Shown here: piece by piece, positions 42,841-52,160 of the stretch
Position numbering within the stretch: position 1 is the first letter of the stretch
Layout of the letters: every line of letters starts with the position of its first letter
Assembly (NCBI GenBank): GCA_018857735.1
Contig: JABMCL010000359.1
Span: 62,001-126,000 of the forward strand
From: Alviniconcha marisindica
Lineage: Eukaryota > Mollusca > Gastropoda > Provannidae
Length of the DNA: 64,000 bases
Reading direction: 5' to 3'
Program-made: the position numbers and the translations under genes
The notes under the pieces: model-generated
What the model was told of the DNA's origin: nothing
The model's database searches: none
Seen by the model: the letters and a program-made list of their open reading frames with translations, nothing else

Positions 42841-45427
42841 TAAGCGCATATATGCAGGCATGCACACATATATACATATTCCCCCACTCATGAACATACA
42901 TATGCACACACACACATGCACGCACGCACACCCACACACATAGGTTTGGTGAGTGGAGCTATCCCTTTAAAAGGCTGGATAGCACACACCAGTTGACTGG
43001 GTGTAAAACACTAATTTACTTACCCCTGATGCTGAGTGAGTGCCATGTTGGTGCTGACAGCTTTTGCTTAGCCGCAGCTACTATACATTATGCCTGGCAA
43101 ATTAGTAGCATTGAAAGGGCACACTGTGTGTGTGTTGGTTGGTGTGTAGACTAAACAAGTGCTTATTGTTCATGTTGTAACCCATGTGGATGAATTGTTA
43201 TTATTCAGTCAGTGCTTTGGTATACTGTAGCCACTAAAAGGAGACTTTGTTTTTTATTTTGTTTCCTTCCCTAATACAAGTGTAATGCTGGCTATGTCAC
43301 CATGAAGACCTGTACTGATAATATCGTTGATAATTTCAGCCAGGCTTTAAGTCGGTCCGTATTCACACACAAACCCACACACACACATATTTGTATATGC
43401 ACATGCACACATTTGTACACACACACATGCACACTCTCTCCCTCTCTCTCTGATGCATATTTTCTGAAACCTTTCCCGTAATATTTCCATGTAAATGAAG
43501 CCTGACCAAGGGCCACCTGTCTTATTAGACTGACCACTTCTGAAACCTTCCATGTAAATGAACCACTGACCAAAGACCTTTCCTGTACTTGTTATCAAAT
43601 AATTATCTTTATCCTTTGTGACAATTATTGATGACAGTCTTACTTTGTGTGTGTGTGGTTTCTTTTTCCTTTAACAATTTTTGTTTTTCTTGTTCTTCTT
43701 TTTTCCTACAAATGATATTAGCTCAGCATATTCAGTTTAAAATGAGTAATTCTGTATACAGTGCAAAATTACCCCGAATTTATTTTAAAATTAAAAACAC
43801 ATCTCAGAATATTTTGTTTTTCTGTTTTCTCCAGAACCTTTCCTCGTTCTCGACTTGTGAACAACCAGCCAACGTCAAAACCAACGTTGTGGCCCCAATG
43901 GTGAAGCCACCTCCCTCTCCACCCTGCCCCTCCGCCATCAGCCAGGGGCTGAGCACATTTCCTATCGACCTTGCCCAAGGGCAGACAAGCTTGGAGCAGA
44001 TGGCGGCCACCAATCAAAAGCTAGAGGAGCTCATTCACCAGCAAGACCAGATGATCAGCTCAATGCTGGGTCTAGGAGTGGGAGAGGTGACATCAGCTAT
44101 GCCTGCGGCCAACAACCCTGGCCAGTCGCAGCTCATTCAGAACCCTGGACAGCCATCGCTGATTCAGAACCCTGGCCAGCCTCCGGTGGTTCACATCCCT
44201 GGCCAGCCCCAGGCGATTCACATCCCTGGCCAGCCCCAGGTGATTCAGAACCTGGGCCAACCCCAGATGATTCACAACCCTAGCCAACCCCAGGTGATTC
44301 AGAACCCTGGCCAGCCCCAGGTGATTCACAACCCGGGCCAGCCCCAGGTGATTCACAACCCGGGCCAGCCCCAGGTGATTCAGAACACCACCCAGCCCCA
44401 TATGATTCAGAACCTGAACCAACCTCAGCTGCTTCACAATGCCAGCCGACCACAGATGATTCAAAACCCCTTCTACCCCCAGCCAGTCCCAAGCCCCAGC
44501 CAGACTCAGCTACCGTCTTTCTCTTTGGGTATGGTCCATCCCAGTGCTGCCCGTTTTCCCCGGCCAGCTGGCATGCCCCCCTCCCTCGGTGCAGGAACCC
44601 CCAACCCGCAGCCATTGGCCGAGTTGCCTTTCCAGCCTACCAGCTGGAGCTTGGCTATGCCGAGAGGAGCAACACATCCGATGCCAGTGACGGCCACCTC
44701 TCTGCAGCAGCAGCTGTACCAGCACCAACTGCAGCACCAGAACTTGCTGCTTCATCACCACCACCACCAGCAAATGATGGGGCCAGCCCTGGAGTCGGTG
44801 AGCATGCCTCAGCCAGGCACCATGCTCGCCACCACCGCCGCCACCTCCAGCTGCCCGGTCACCATGACCACCGCCCAGCAGCTGCAAGGAGCACCGCCCG
44901 CAGAGCTTCCCCAGTTCTACCCAGCCCTCGTCCTACCGCCCCCTTCCTCCAGCATGCATGGAGCACCCACCCTTCATGGGGCCCAGCCCCAGCCTGGCAC
45001 CTCCAACCCTGGTTTGCCCATCCCTAGCACCTCCAACCCTGGTTTACCCATCCCTAGCACATCCAACCCTGGCTTCCCCTACCCAAGCCCGTCCAACCCT
45101 GGGCTTTTCAACCCTGGCTTCTCCAACCCTGGCATCTCCAACCTAAGCACATCCAACCCTGGGATTCCCAACCCTAGCACATCCAATCCTGGCCAACCCT
45201 CCAGTTCTTCCCTTGTGAATGCCAATCTCATGAGCGGGTTTGGCTTCATGGGTGCTGGTGGGGTTCCAGGAACTGGAGATGGCAGTGACGACAGCACAGT
45301 GATTGCCAGTCAGGGCCAGGCTGGCGGCAGTCAGCTGTTGCCAGGGATGTTGCCGCTGCTCCAAAGCCTGAAGGCCAGCTGCGTGGTCAAGCCGGCAACC
45401 ACTTACTCCTCCTCCTCCTCCAAATAA
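30799..45427 (+). CDS. Main gene: nine-exon protein of about 800 residues, family not recognised
   Basis: Nine exons (30799-30905, 31800-31914, 33205-33290, 33783-33842, 35297-35408, 36245-36372, 37539-37666, 41256-41329, 43835-45427) splice to 2,403 coding bases ending in TAA. All eight junctions use GT-AG borders and their phases agree (2,0,2,2,0,2,1,0), which is unlikely by chance. Residues 1-200 look globular and helical. Residues 203-245 form a likely coiled coil (KRILKRMTSETDCLSEDIME), and a second short heptad stretch lies near 328-345 (NQKLEELIHQQDQM). From about 363 the chain is low complexity: 9-residue NPGQPQVIQ-type repeats, a His/Gln run near 575, then 10-residue STSNPGLPIP-type repeats. 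No signal peptide or membrane segment was seen. The start codon lies upstream of 30799 and was not found. Function unknown; a scaffold role is only a guess from composition. Confidence 0.85.
30880..31515 (+). repeat. Tandem array copying the exon 1 donor end
   Basis: About seven units of roughly 75-125 bp follow exon 1. Each carries a version of GACAGCGCTTCGTCAGACA and GTCAGTAACGC, then TTCTTCTTGGTTTGC and GATGTTTTTCCTCC, then a C-rich run. The unit near 31260 keeps the exon end almost unchanged (GACAGCGTTTCGTCAGACA before GTCAGT). Thus exon-end sequence and its 5' splice site have been multiplied within intron 1. Confidence 0.82.
31699..31776. repeat. (AT)n microsatellite just upstream of exon 2
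   Basis: About 76 bp of TA lies 24 bases before the exon 2 acceptor, so its length may affect the polypyrimidine and branch-point region. Confidence 0.97.
31800..31914 (+). CDS. Main gene, exon 2
   Basis: The acceptor is TTCTTCCCCATTTAG and the donor is CCATG followed by GTGAGA; phase in 2, out 0. It encodes VDCTPEFGFHVINLDGSLYL and continues with an acidic helical stretch (SSLFWEEDILAAM). Codon use and composition differ clearly from the flanking repeats. Confidence 0.88.
31915..33204. repeat. Intron 2 with about 91-bp T-rich tandem repeats
   Basis: From about 32480 to 33180 units share TGTCACAGTTTTACTCTCTA, CCCTGTAGTAGTTTTACTGA, CTGTTCTGTTGTAGGTTTAC and TGTCTGTTCTGCTGTG. Each unit has pyrimidine-AG steps resembling 3' splice sites, and the array runs to within about 25 bases of the true exon 3 acceptor. 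Confidence 0.8.
33205..33290 (+). CDS. Main gene, exon 3
   Basis: The acceptor is TCCTGTTGTTGCAG; an alternative AG two codons downstream (CTGCAG) is also in frame and would remove two residues. The donor is TTCAG followed by GTCAGT, phase out 2. It encodes QSDLGVPVPKVVVSRRQCPA then LFQELF. Confidence 0.87.
33783..33842 (+). CDS. Main gene, exon 4
   Basis: A 60-base exon, acceptor GTTGGTTTTCAG, donor GATTG followed by GTGAGT. It encodes YGVYYIDHSTEALSLYALD; both borders split codons in phase 2. It is too short to be found as an open reading frame, and is supported by agreement of phase on both sides. Confidence 0.84.
33843..35296. other. Intron 4 with old dispersed repeats
   Basis: Contains a tRNA-like SINE head (minus) at 34346-34455 and, at 34690-35090, AT-rich repeat-like sequence starting with (ATA)n and TTTCTATAGTG. 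No further exon is required by phase. Confidence 0.6.
34346..34455 (-). mobile_element. tRNA-like SINE head (degenerate)
   Basis: The minus strand has a good B box (GGGTTCAAGCCC) but the A box is poor and the spacing long, as in Leu/Ser-type tRNAs. A decayed SINE head is more likely than a tRNA gene. Confidence 0.4.
35297..35408 (+). CDS. Main gene, exon 5
   Basis: The acceptor is GTTTATGCTTACAG and the donor is TGGAAG followed by GTAGTG; phase in 2, out 0. It encodes LPLLLDMFGNQSSTVDELKE then FIVQHLKAFDPADPYWK. Confidence 0.88.
35695..36244 (+). repeat. 75-bp array copying the acceptor end of exon 6
   Basis: Seven or so units of about 75 bp precede exon 6. Each has GGTTTGGACGGGGAGGTGGC, TCACCAGTGGTTGGTGATGG and CACAGTCTTAATATTTGG, then an AG immediately before the next GGTTTGGA. 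Exon 6 itself begins with a diverged copy of this unit (GGTTGGGACGAGGAGACCAT). From 35861 the units are open in the frame of exon 6 and would encode 25-residue repeats (GLDGEVASPVVGDGTVLIFG). The array is therefore either intronic copies of an exon start or occasionally exonised coding sequence. Confidence 0.85.
36245..36372 (+). CDS. Main gene, exon 6
   Basis: The acceptor is GTTGTGTGCCACAG and the donor is CAACAG followed by GTAACA; phase in 0, out 2. It encodes a Ser/Thr and Glu-rich linker (TDTAEEPEPEDVLTMEELQL) and ends LHSMQIN. Its start resembles the preceding 75-bp repeat and its end is copied in the following array, so the exact 5' border should be checked with transcripts. Confidence 0.8.
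36360..37150 (+). repeat. About 38-bp array copying the exon 6 donor end
   Basis: The unit ATGCAGATCAACAG then GTAACACTGGTTACAGGTAA is the last 14 bases of exon 6 plus the start of its intron. Fifteen or more diverged copies follow. Most keep AATCAACAGGTAACA, an excellent consensus donor (CAG before GTAACA). Confidence 0.88.
37539..37666 (+). CDS. Main gene, exon 7 (coiled coil)
   Basis: The acceptor is TTGTCTGCCGCAG and the donor is GCAGA followed by GTCAGT; phase in 2, out 1. It encodes a charged helix with heptad-like hydrophobics (ILKRMTSETDCLSEDIMELE, then ISTIQGLIQTLEEKQ). An open frame runs past the donor for a few codons to TGA; the phase-1 donor is preferred because it joins exon 8 exactly. 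Confidence 0.85.
37667..41255. other. Intron 7, mostly AT-rich unique sequence
   Basis: Apart from poly-A and poly-G runs (37818-37835, 38180-38195) and one TTAA-flanked miniature element (39897-40137), nothing was recognised in 3.6 kb. A dispersed tail (GACAGGATGTTAAAATCCAA) lies near 39841. Confidence 0.6.
39897..40137. mobile_element. TTAA-flanked miniature inverted-repeat element, copy 1
   Basis: A 241-bp element starts TTAACCCCTTCACTGCC and ends GGCAGTGAAAGGGTTAA, giving 17-bp inverted ends with one mismatch, including TTAA at each side. The internal sequence matches 50341-50565 (GTAAAATTTCTGGGCTGAAA, AATGATTTCA). TTAA target duplication is the signature of piggyBac-type transposition; no transposase is encoded, so it would depend on one elsewhere. 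Confidence 0.8.
41256..41329 (+). CDS. Main gene, exon 8
   Basis: A 74-base exon, acceptor TTGAAGCTACAG, donor CCAAAG followed by GTGCTG; phase in 1, out 0. It encodes TKMPYTGRSASKPSTAKTVA then PLPK, a basic Ser/Thr/Pro linker. It was found because exon 7 ends in phase 1 and exon 9 begins in phase 0; this exon satisfies both. Confidence 0.75.
41330..43834. other. Intron 8 with repeat fragments
   Basis: SINE-type tails (GTTGACTGGGTGTAAAACAC followed by TTTACTTA) lie at about 42010-42064 and 42985-43024. Two related 150-bp segments (GGTGATGCATCATCATGAGC, GGAGTGTCATGCAAA) lie at 41650-41830 and 42060-42170. A G23 run lies at 42183-42204, CA runs at 42811-42837 and 43373-43436. Confidence 0.6.
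43835..45427 (+). CDS. Main gene, last coding exon (Pro/Gln-rich repeats)
   Basis: The acceptor is CTGTTTTCTCCAG, phase 0, and the exon runs 530 codons to TAA. It opens NLSSFSTCEQPANVKTNVVA and a Pro-rich stretch. A heptad-like segment (SLEQMAATNQKLEELIHQQD) precedes about 14 copies of a 9-residue unit of the NPGQPQVIQ/NPGQPQVIH type (about 44112-44500). Then follow a Gln/His-rich part with HHHHH and about seven 10-residue units (STSNPGLPIP and variants, 45001-45210), ending in a Ser run. The 27-bp periodicity points to minisatellite-like growth within coding DNA while the frame is kept. Confidence 0.92.
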   Translation, partial: NLSSFSTCEQPANVKTNVVAPMVKPPPSPPCPSAISQGLSTFPIDLAQGQTSLEQMAATNQKLEELIHQQDQMISSMLGLGVGEVTSAMPAANNPGQSQLIQNPGQPSLIQNPGQPPVVHIPGQPQAIHIPGQPQVIQNLGQPQMIHNPSQPQVIQNPGQPQVIHNPGQPQVIHNPGQPQVIQNTTQPHMIQNLNQPQLLHNASRPQMIQNPFYPQPVPSPSQTQLPSFSLGMVHPSAARFPRPAGMPPSLGAGTPNPQPLAELPFQPTSWSLAMPRGATHPMPVTATSLQQQLYQHQLQHQNLLLHHHHHQQMMGPALESVSMPQPGTMLATTAATSSCPVTMTTAQQLQGAPPAELPQFYPALVLPPPSSSMHGAPTLHGAQPQPGTSNPGLPIPSTSNPGLPIPSTSNPGFPYPSPSNPGLFNPGFSNPGISNLSTSNPGIPNPSTSNPGQPSSSSLVNANLMSGFGFMGAGGVPGTGDGSDDSTVIASQGQAGGSQLLPGMLPLLQSLKASCVVKPATTYSSSSSK

Positions 45428-46199
45428 GTCTCACTCCTGCTGCTGCTACCATCCAAAGAATGTACATAATCAATACTGACTAACGCTGACAAACTTGTGC
45501 CAGCAGTGATGAAAGTTTCAAAATGGAAGTTACCTATACAACATCAGGCTGTTTCAGTCTGCTGCATGGCTTGTAACAAGTGAAACTGAAAGTCCACACT
45601 TGTGATATATTTTTATATATATTGCAAGCTAAGTTTGGATTTTGGAATCACTGAGTTTCTTGCCTGAACGCCTCTGCTCTCTGCTGGTAGTACTTAAAGG
45701 AACTAGCCTCAGTTTTGAATTGAAAGTCACTCCTCAAGTGCTCAGAACAAGTGAAAAGAACACAATCTGCAGTACACAATTTGCGATTGAAAGTACTTTA
45801 GATTTTATATCAGTTTTATCAGTTGCAGACATCACCGATGCTTTTTCCATGCACACTATCCCACCTTTCAGGGCTTTTCCTGCATTTCAGTTTGACATCA
45901 CCAAAGTCTTGATTAGTTTAATGTCACTGGTAGAACATAAGAAGCTCTCAATTCCATGTAGAGGTTGCAGAAGAAATATGTATGGTGTTCATTTTAGTCA
46001 CCAACTTTTTCTTCTTCTTTGGCGTATCTCTGTGGAGCAAACTTTGAGGACATAGTGAAGCGTTCTAGACAATAATCAGTTGGGTGAAACCCAAGCAGTT
46101 TTTTAGCTCACTGTAATTTGTTACTTTTGGGGGTCAAATTAGCTGGCTGAAGAAAAAATAATGTTACAGAAAAATGCACAAAATAAATCTTATACAGGA
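45428..46199 (+). other. Predicted 3' untranslated region of the main gene
   Basis: AT-rich sequence follows the stop codon directly. AATAAA lies at 46182-46187, followed by an A-run at 46199. A 137-codon frame lies inside (45642-46055) but starts with TTG and has no domain, so it was not called as a gene. Confidence 0.55.
46182..46187 (+). promoter_or_regulatory. Poly(A) signal candidate
   Basis: Canonical AATAAA about 755 bases after the stop codon of the main gene. A downstream GU-rich element is not obvious, so the true site could be elsewhere. Confidence 0.45.
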
Positions 46200-47070
46200 A
46201 AAAAAAAAATCGTTGGAACTGAGAAGGCTAGTTCATTTAGGACTCCGTCTTACTCCTCCAGTTGTGAGTCCATTTCATTTTTATCAAAATGATCAGGCTG
46301 GTGTGTGGAAAAGTTGTTGACCATGAGAGAGATTTCTTGTGCTTGGTTTGTACTGCACTGTGCAGTTGTTTCTGCATAGGTAGTTTTAATACAGGTTTTT
46401 ATTTTAGTTTGAAAGCGTGCAAATGGGCTGGTTATTATATAATTTTTCTCGTTCTTTATTGTTGGTTTGATCACCTACCAGTCTAGTCAGTTCATGTTAC
46501 AAGGGTCAATGCTACTACTGTTAGTTTGGCTGTAAGTTTATTCTTTTTTTTTAACCCCCTTTCAGTTTGAACTTTGTTCTTTGTTAAATGACCCAGAATA
46601 TATCTTAAATTTGCTCCTTTTTTTTTAATCCCGTTAATCAAGTTACTGGTATGTTCCAATTGTTGTGTGTGTGTGGTATTTTAAGAAATGGCTATTTGTG
46701 TGGTTTGCTAAAACTTGTTTTTAGTGAAACATGCTCACTGCATGCACAATAAGTGCAATTTTTGATCTGATTTGTTGATGATTGGCAGGTTTAATTTTTA
46801 ATATGCGTGTACAAAAGGTATATTGTCACTGGACTGATAGGTTTGCTTGCTGCTTGAGAGTTTGCTTTATTTTTACTCCTGTGTGGAAAATAGAACATGT
46901 TATATAATGAAAAATACTTTTTGGAGCCTCTCATTTTTACATTTTTTCACAAACACTCACAAGGACACGAACAACACAAGCACCAAAACACATCAGTATA
47001 TATAATACTGTGCTTTTATTAGTCAGTCGCATAATCCTCTGAAGCAGAGAAATCTGACTGCATCTGCCAT
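46200..47070. other. AT-rich intergenic, no gene seen
   Basis: No exon, repeat family or regulatory element recognised. Confidence 0.5.
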
Positions 47071-47071
47071 C

Positions 47072-47335
47072 AGAGCAGAAAAGTGCTAAGATGACTTCAT
47101 TGGACAAGGGTGCATGTGCACTAACATTCAAGTTGAAGTCAAAATCAGAAGAGCTGACTGATGAGAGCAGAAAAGTGCTAAGATGACTTCATTGGACAGG
47201 GTGCATGCACACTAACATTCAAGTTGAAGTCAAAATCAGAAGAGCTGACTGGTGAGAGCAGAAAAGTGCTAAGATGACTTCATTGGACAGGGTGCATGCA
47301 CACTAACATTCAAGTTGCAGTCAAAATCAGAAGAG
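47072..47335. repeat. About 90-bp tandem repeat, three copies
   Basis: Units start near 47073, 47163 and 47254: GAGCAGAAAAGTGCTAAGAT, GACTTCATTGGACA, CACTAACATTCAAGTTGAAG and TCAAAATCAGAAGAGCTGAC. They are nearly identical, so the expansion is recent. Confidence 0.9.
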
Positions 47336-49555
47336 TTCACAGAACTGCCATCTACTGTGATGCCTGCCTTATGAAAGCTTCATTATGACACCAAGTTGAT
47401 GTGAATTAGCACTGTTCTTAGTGCTAAGTTGGAGCTGGTGTATTGCAGTTCATCCACACAAGGGGTGCATGCCACATGCAAGATGCAGGGATCAAAGTTG
47501 AGGGGGAAAAAGTTGATCTATACACATGCACACAACCTGAAGTATAAATAATAGTACCTTCGACACAGAAATTAAGGTCTCCTTGGGTGAGAATCCATAG
47601 TTATGAAAGGCTCCCTCCTATAAAGCCTGGAGTAGGTCAGAGTACAGCCTTACATGCTTTGTCCGCTGCCTTAATAGATGCTGCCTGCCCAGTTAATATT
47701 CTCCCCCCTTCATAATAATAAAGAAATTAAACATAACTTGACATGTAGCACTAACAGTGAATCACACATTTACTTGCGATCTGAGAGATGGTGCACATTT
47801 CTCTGTTGACTGGACATTAAAGATGGCAAGCCACACACTTCCAAGTATCAGTGGTGCAGTTTTGGGAAGCAAGGCAAGCTGCTCCCTTGCAGTTGTGGAG
47901 GTGTTAACTTCGGAACATTATTTGCTTTTGTGCGGATGTACATATTATGTGGCCATTCAAGAGAAAAACATTGCGATTCTTTGTGCTGAACGGAGCATTT
48001 TTCAGCTTCCTCTCAAGTCTCCTCCTCCACCTGATTAAGCGATGTTTTTGTTCCCAAAATGTGTGGTTTGACATAATACTTGTGCTCATGTATGAAATTG
48101 CTACAACATTAAGCATGTACAGCTTGTTTCAGGGCTTGCCTGTGTGTCACCTACAAAGTACCTTGAAGTCTTTCAGCATCTGCAGATTCCGATGTGTGTT
48201 CACAATTGTTTTGCCTACGTACACAACTGCTGTATTATACCAGTTTGCATTTGATTATGTAAGGAGTTGACTGCAGTCACTGAGTGAACGCATCAGAGTT
48301 TTCTGTGTGCTAAAAATGTGATCTACCTTGAGTCCTTGTATTGCTTGCCTGCCAGGTGATACACCGGCAACTCAGGTCACTGGTGTGTCCCTTCTTAAAA
48401 TCTGTGATGCTCTGGCAAGCATTACCACCTGTTTCCAAAAGCCATGGGTGTTTATGCACCCAGCCTTCTGACATACTTGGAACTTGTTTATCGTTTTCAT
48501 GGCCTTTGTGAAACCTTATAGCTTTAGTAGTGTCTTGACAAAGGGTATATATATATATATATGTGGGAAAAGTATTAAAATGTGCATTTGCTTATAACCT
48601 GAGTTTGACTGTCCTGAGGTGACCTGTGTAGTTGACAGGACATTAAAATCCAATAACTAACTCACGAGTACAGTAGTAGCCTCAACTCACACAAAATGAC
48701 TTGTTTAAATGTAAATAAGTGAAGAATTAAACAACAAATTTGTACAATACCTGAAATGCCTATGTAAAATGTTTGGGCGTGGGCACAAACATAAAATGTG
48801 AATGCAGGGCAGGTACATCTACTGAAATGTTGGTGTGAAAAGTATGAGTGACCCACAACGTACAGGCAGGTATGTTCACTAAAACTCCCATAAATATGAA
48901 AACCATGGGTGCATGGACACCCTTGAAGGACTTGGTGTGAACTTTAATGGGACATACGGCAGTGGTCAAGTCCCGTTGCATGTTTCTCCAGGACTGAGAG
49001 TCATCAGTGGTGTCTTGAGTGGTGTGAAAGCAAAACGAGTTGATTTGAATTTGCCCAATGGGGTGCTGTTTTTCTTTTCCTTTTTCCACTTGATTTCTTT
49101 GTGCAGTTATTAACAAGGATCTATAGCAATACATGTGTGCTTCTGCAAATGGCAGGGTAGTTGTTTTCACGTTTTGTAGCTGTCCCTGTTTGTTTCAGGC
49201 TGTAAAGCTTCTGGTTGCGCTGTGCTTCAAACTTGCTTTAAATCATAAAGATTATTTATGGAAAGGGCATATTAAAGCCCTCCTCCCTCGCCCCAAAAGG
49301 AAGGAAAGAAAGAAACCACCCTGGTATGGAATTGCTTCAGTTTCAGCATTAAGTTTGTTTTTGAAGATTGTTGCGAAGTTGTAGATCCATGACGTGTTGT
49401 GTTAAATTTCCTGCCTCTCCAAGAACTCCATGTTTTCCTGTTATGTCTTTGTTTCTTTAAATCAGCTGAGTCTTGGGAGTTCATCTAGAGCTGGGTGATT
49501 TTTCCTGTGTGCAGCTACTTCCCTTGAATATATATACTATAATACAGTCGAACCT
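47336..49555. other. Intergenic, dispersed repeat scraps
   Basis: A fragment at 47614-47670 matches the repeats at 6216 and 54683. A tail at 48610-48660 (GTCCTGAGGTGACCTGTGTA, GACAGGACATTAAAATCCAA) matches those at 28950 and 39838. The 107-codon ATG frame at 47947-48270 is hydrophobic but has no identifiable domain, and the 83-codon frame at 49133 follows an acceptor-like TGTTTGTTTCAG; neither is convincing. Confidence 0.5.
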
Positions 49556-49795
49556 CCTGAGGAGAAATCACCATCAGAAGACCACCCCTCTCCTCTTCTA
49601 AGACCACTTTTGCTGGAACTTTTACTTCATGTTTCCATGTAAATAAGCCCCTAACCAAAGACCACTGAAGACCACTTTTCCTGGAACTTTCTGCTTTATA
49701 TTTCCATGCAAATAACCCCTCTCTGAAGACCACTTTTACTGGAACTTTTTGATTTATACTTCCATGTAAATACCTCACCAAGGACCACCCATGTT
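49556..49795. repeat. About 65-bp tandem repeat, three to four copies
   Basis: Units share AAGACCACTTTTGCTGGAAC, TTTTTACTTCATGTTTCCAT and GTAAATAAGCC. A related block is at 43475-43590 (TTTCCATGTAAATGAAGCCT, GACCAAGGGCCACC). Confidence 0.8.
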
Positions 49796-50340
49796 TTAAA
49801 GAGCATTCTAGGTTTGAACTTTAACATGGTGTTATGGGGGGGGGTGTCATCTATTAGTATGATACTGGATAAAGATGAAAATCCCTTCTTCTTTTGGGAA
49901 TTAATGTCTCTGGTATCCTAGTGGTTGAAAAATGCAAATTCAATGCTAAGATTTTTATTCTTTGCTGGTATGTGCGCGTTTGTATACGTGTGCATACATA
50001 GTTCAAATCAATTTCTGCTGTACGCCTTGTTTTCAGTACCTGAAAATGTCAGTTGAACTTGCAGTTGCACTTTTGTTCTTTCTTTTTTCTTCTTCTTCTT
50101 TTTCTTCCATTATGTGTTATGTGTTAAACTTAAAGCAAGGTCATTTGTATTTTTATGTCACTCTGGTTGTGTGAATTTGTTTTTAAATAGCAGGATGGAT
50201 GGAGTTAGAGGGAGGGAGTTAGTTAGTTGGTGCTTTGAGCACAGAAGGAAGCCGGAAAGCATTATGGCTCTTGTACACAAGCCGATTTAGCTGTATGTTA
50301 GGAGGACTGCTTGAATCTCATGTGGTCAGACCCGTCCATC
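49796..50340. other. Intergenic, no gene seen
   Basis: AT-rich sequence with a short G run at 49836-49844 and nothing else recognised. Confidence 0.5.
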
Positions 50341-50565
50341 TTAACCCCATCACTGCCCCAGCTTGTAAAATTTCCAGGCTGAAAAGTGCACACATGCGCC
50401 TGCATTATATTTTACAGTCCTCTAACACTCTGCTTTGACCATTATGCACTTTGGTGAAAATCCTTTCACGTTAATGCAAAAGAGAAAAGGAAAAGGCCTA
50501 ATGATTTCAGATAGTGCACTCTTACTGGTCGTTTTCAAGTGGCACCATGGCAGTGAAAGGGTTAA
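50341..50565. mobile_element. TTAA-flanked miniature inverted-repeat element, copy 2
   Basis: A 225-bp relative of 39897-40137. It begins TTAACCCCATCACTGCC and ends GGCAGTGAAAGGGTTAA, with shared interior blocks (TTGTAAAATTTCCAGGCTGA, AAAAGGCCTAATGATTTCA). Confidence 0.8.
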
Positions 50566-50951
50566 ATGTACTGGCTGACACATGATACAGCTGAAACTGA
50601 CACGTTAAAGCAAGTGGAAGGTCAACATATTCAACATTTCCACTCAAAAGTTACCATCCCTTGTGAACTCTGGCCTTTCCTTCACTTCAGTCCAAACAGC
50701 AGGCGCTCACTGGCTGGCAGGTGCTGTTTATCCATTTGGATTATATCATGCTGTATTTGGAACAGGTTAAGACCAAAGCACTGAGCCATTTCAACCGTAT
50801 GATTATGCTGACACATGATCTGTCTGAGATCAGGTTCAGATGGTCTTCAAGCAAATAACCGAAACAGCTTGTGTACCAGTGCCTTTACTGAGCTTATGTT
50901 TAACAATAATAAACAAGAACAAAAGTTTAATAAAAAGTGTGTGTGTGTGTC

Positions 50952-51006
<55 letters not shown>

Positions 51007-51373
51007 CATACAGAAGGTTTGTCTGTGTTAGTCCTAAGTCTGCAAACTGGAAAGATGCATAAAGAGTTAGACAATAGCTTGCTGACAGGTTAAAACAGCC
51101 CCAGACCCAAAATTCAGTAATATGTCACATGTCACCTGAAATATTGTGAGTGGAATTTGCCACATAAAGTTACCACCAGTATAAAGGGCCCCATCCTTCT
51201 CCAACCATGTTTTGTGTAACAGGTTGAACAAATCAAAATAAAAGTTTGGAATTTAAAGGGACTAACTTTCTCAAATAATCTTTTAATCTAGGCTCCATAT
51301 GAAGGGGGTAGGTCTCTCTCTTCTTCTTCTGATTAGTTGGACGAGATATTTAAAACACATGTAAAGTACCCCA
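50566..51373. repeat. Intergenic with (GT)n
   Basis: A GT microsatellite occupies 50956-51003. No gene was recognised. Confidence 0.65.
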
Positions 51374-51575
51374 CTTTGTCCATCACTTCCTACTGAAACA
51401 GTAAAATGGCTCTCATCGCTGCCCATCTTAATGCAGGAATCATTCTGGTGGTGACAGTGTAGCGATAGGTATATAAGCTCCTTCTTCCCCCATCTCCATA
51501 CCCCCTTCCCCCCCTTCTCCCCGTCCCTAATAAGCCTTGCGGTTTCTGTGGACGTTAAGCACAATGTTTACTTTT
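51374..51575 (+). mobile_element. SINE family A, copy 3 (5'-truncated)
   Basis: Begins inside the body and includes CATCGCTGCCCATCTTAATG, ATCATTCTGGTGGTGACAGT, the C-rich spacer, CCCGTCCCTAATAAGCCTTG, TTTCTGTGGACGTTAAGCAC and TTTAC. The tRNA-like head is missing. Confidence 0.85.
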
Positions 51576-52010
51576 TACCCCACAGCTGGCCAAAGGGCTA
51601 CCAACAACCTCTGAGTTTTTGTTTCTCAGACAATTAGAGCCCATGGCTCGCAACAGGTGTGCTATGACACTCATCGTTGCTTCTCAAAGTTAGTTTAAAA
51701 AGTCAATATAAAATACTAAAATCAGTGTGAAATTTTTAAAAGGTATCCTTGGTTTGGAGTAATTAGTTTGATCTCTGACGAGTCAGTGATGGCCATGCAC
51801 AGTGCGTGTTATTGAGGTTTATAAGATTCTTCAAGGATTTTGTTTTAAAACCCCATTGATTTAACAGATTTTTTTCTTTTTTTAACAACTGTCATAATAA
51901 CACCTCGTGTACAAAAACACTGTCAAGTTTCACACTGAGGTGGACTGAAACCGCAACCTCTTCTTCCCAGTGCAGACTAAACATTTCTGGATTCGGTGAA
52001 AGCACTTAAC
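51576..52010. other. Intergenic, no gene seen
   Basis: Nothing recognised. A 21-base stretch CATGCACAGTGCGTGTTATT(G) near 51795 recurs at about 53041. Confidence 0.5.
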
Positions 52011-52160
52011 AAAAAGCACTCGGACGCAAGGTCATTTCGCGGCAATGCTGCGCCTACCCGCTGGAACAGGTTGCAACACACACCCCAGAATGCACTAGAG
52101 TGTCTTCAGCGGCAGCTAAAATTTTGTTTTCAACTCCTTAGTCAGCCACCGGCCTCCTGA
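52011..52160 (+). pseudogene. Non-LTR retrotransposon C-terminal fragment
   Basis: The frame HSDARSFRGNAAPTRWNRLQ, then ECLQRQLKFCFQLLSQPPAS and TGA, has the RSFxxxAxxxWNRL ... FQRQLK ending characteristic of animal LINE ORF2 proteins. Only about 50 codons survive. Confidence 0.72.

Noticed and set aside
30799..45427. Naming the main gene after a known centriole or germline scaffold
   Set aside because: Coiled coil plus Pro/Gln-rich tail is too general; I found no family-specific motif.
45642..46055. 137-codon frame after the stop of the main gene
   Set aside because: Starts with TTG, lacks domain or splice evidence and sits in the expected 3' untranslated region.
47947..48270. 107-codon ATG frame with hydrophobic content
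   Set aside because: Composition is what T-rich DNA gives; no domain or splice context.
49133..49384. 83-codon frame with an acceptor-like TGTTTGTTTCAG inside
   Set aside because: Part could be an exon, but no partner exon in phase was found and the sequence abuts repeat DNA.
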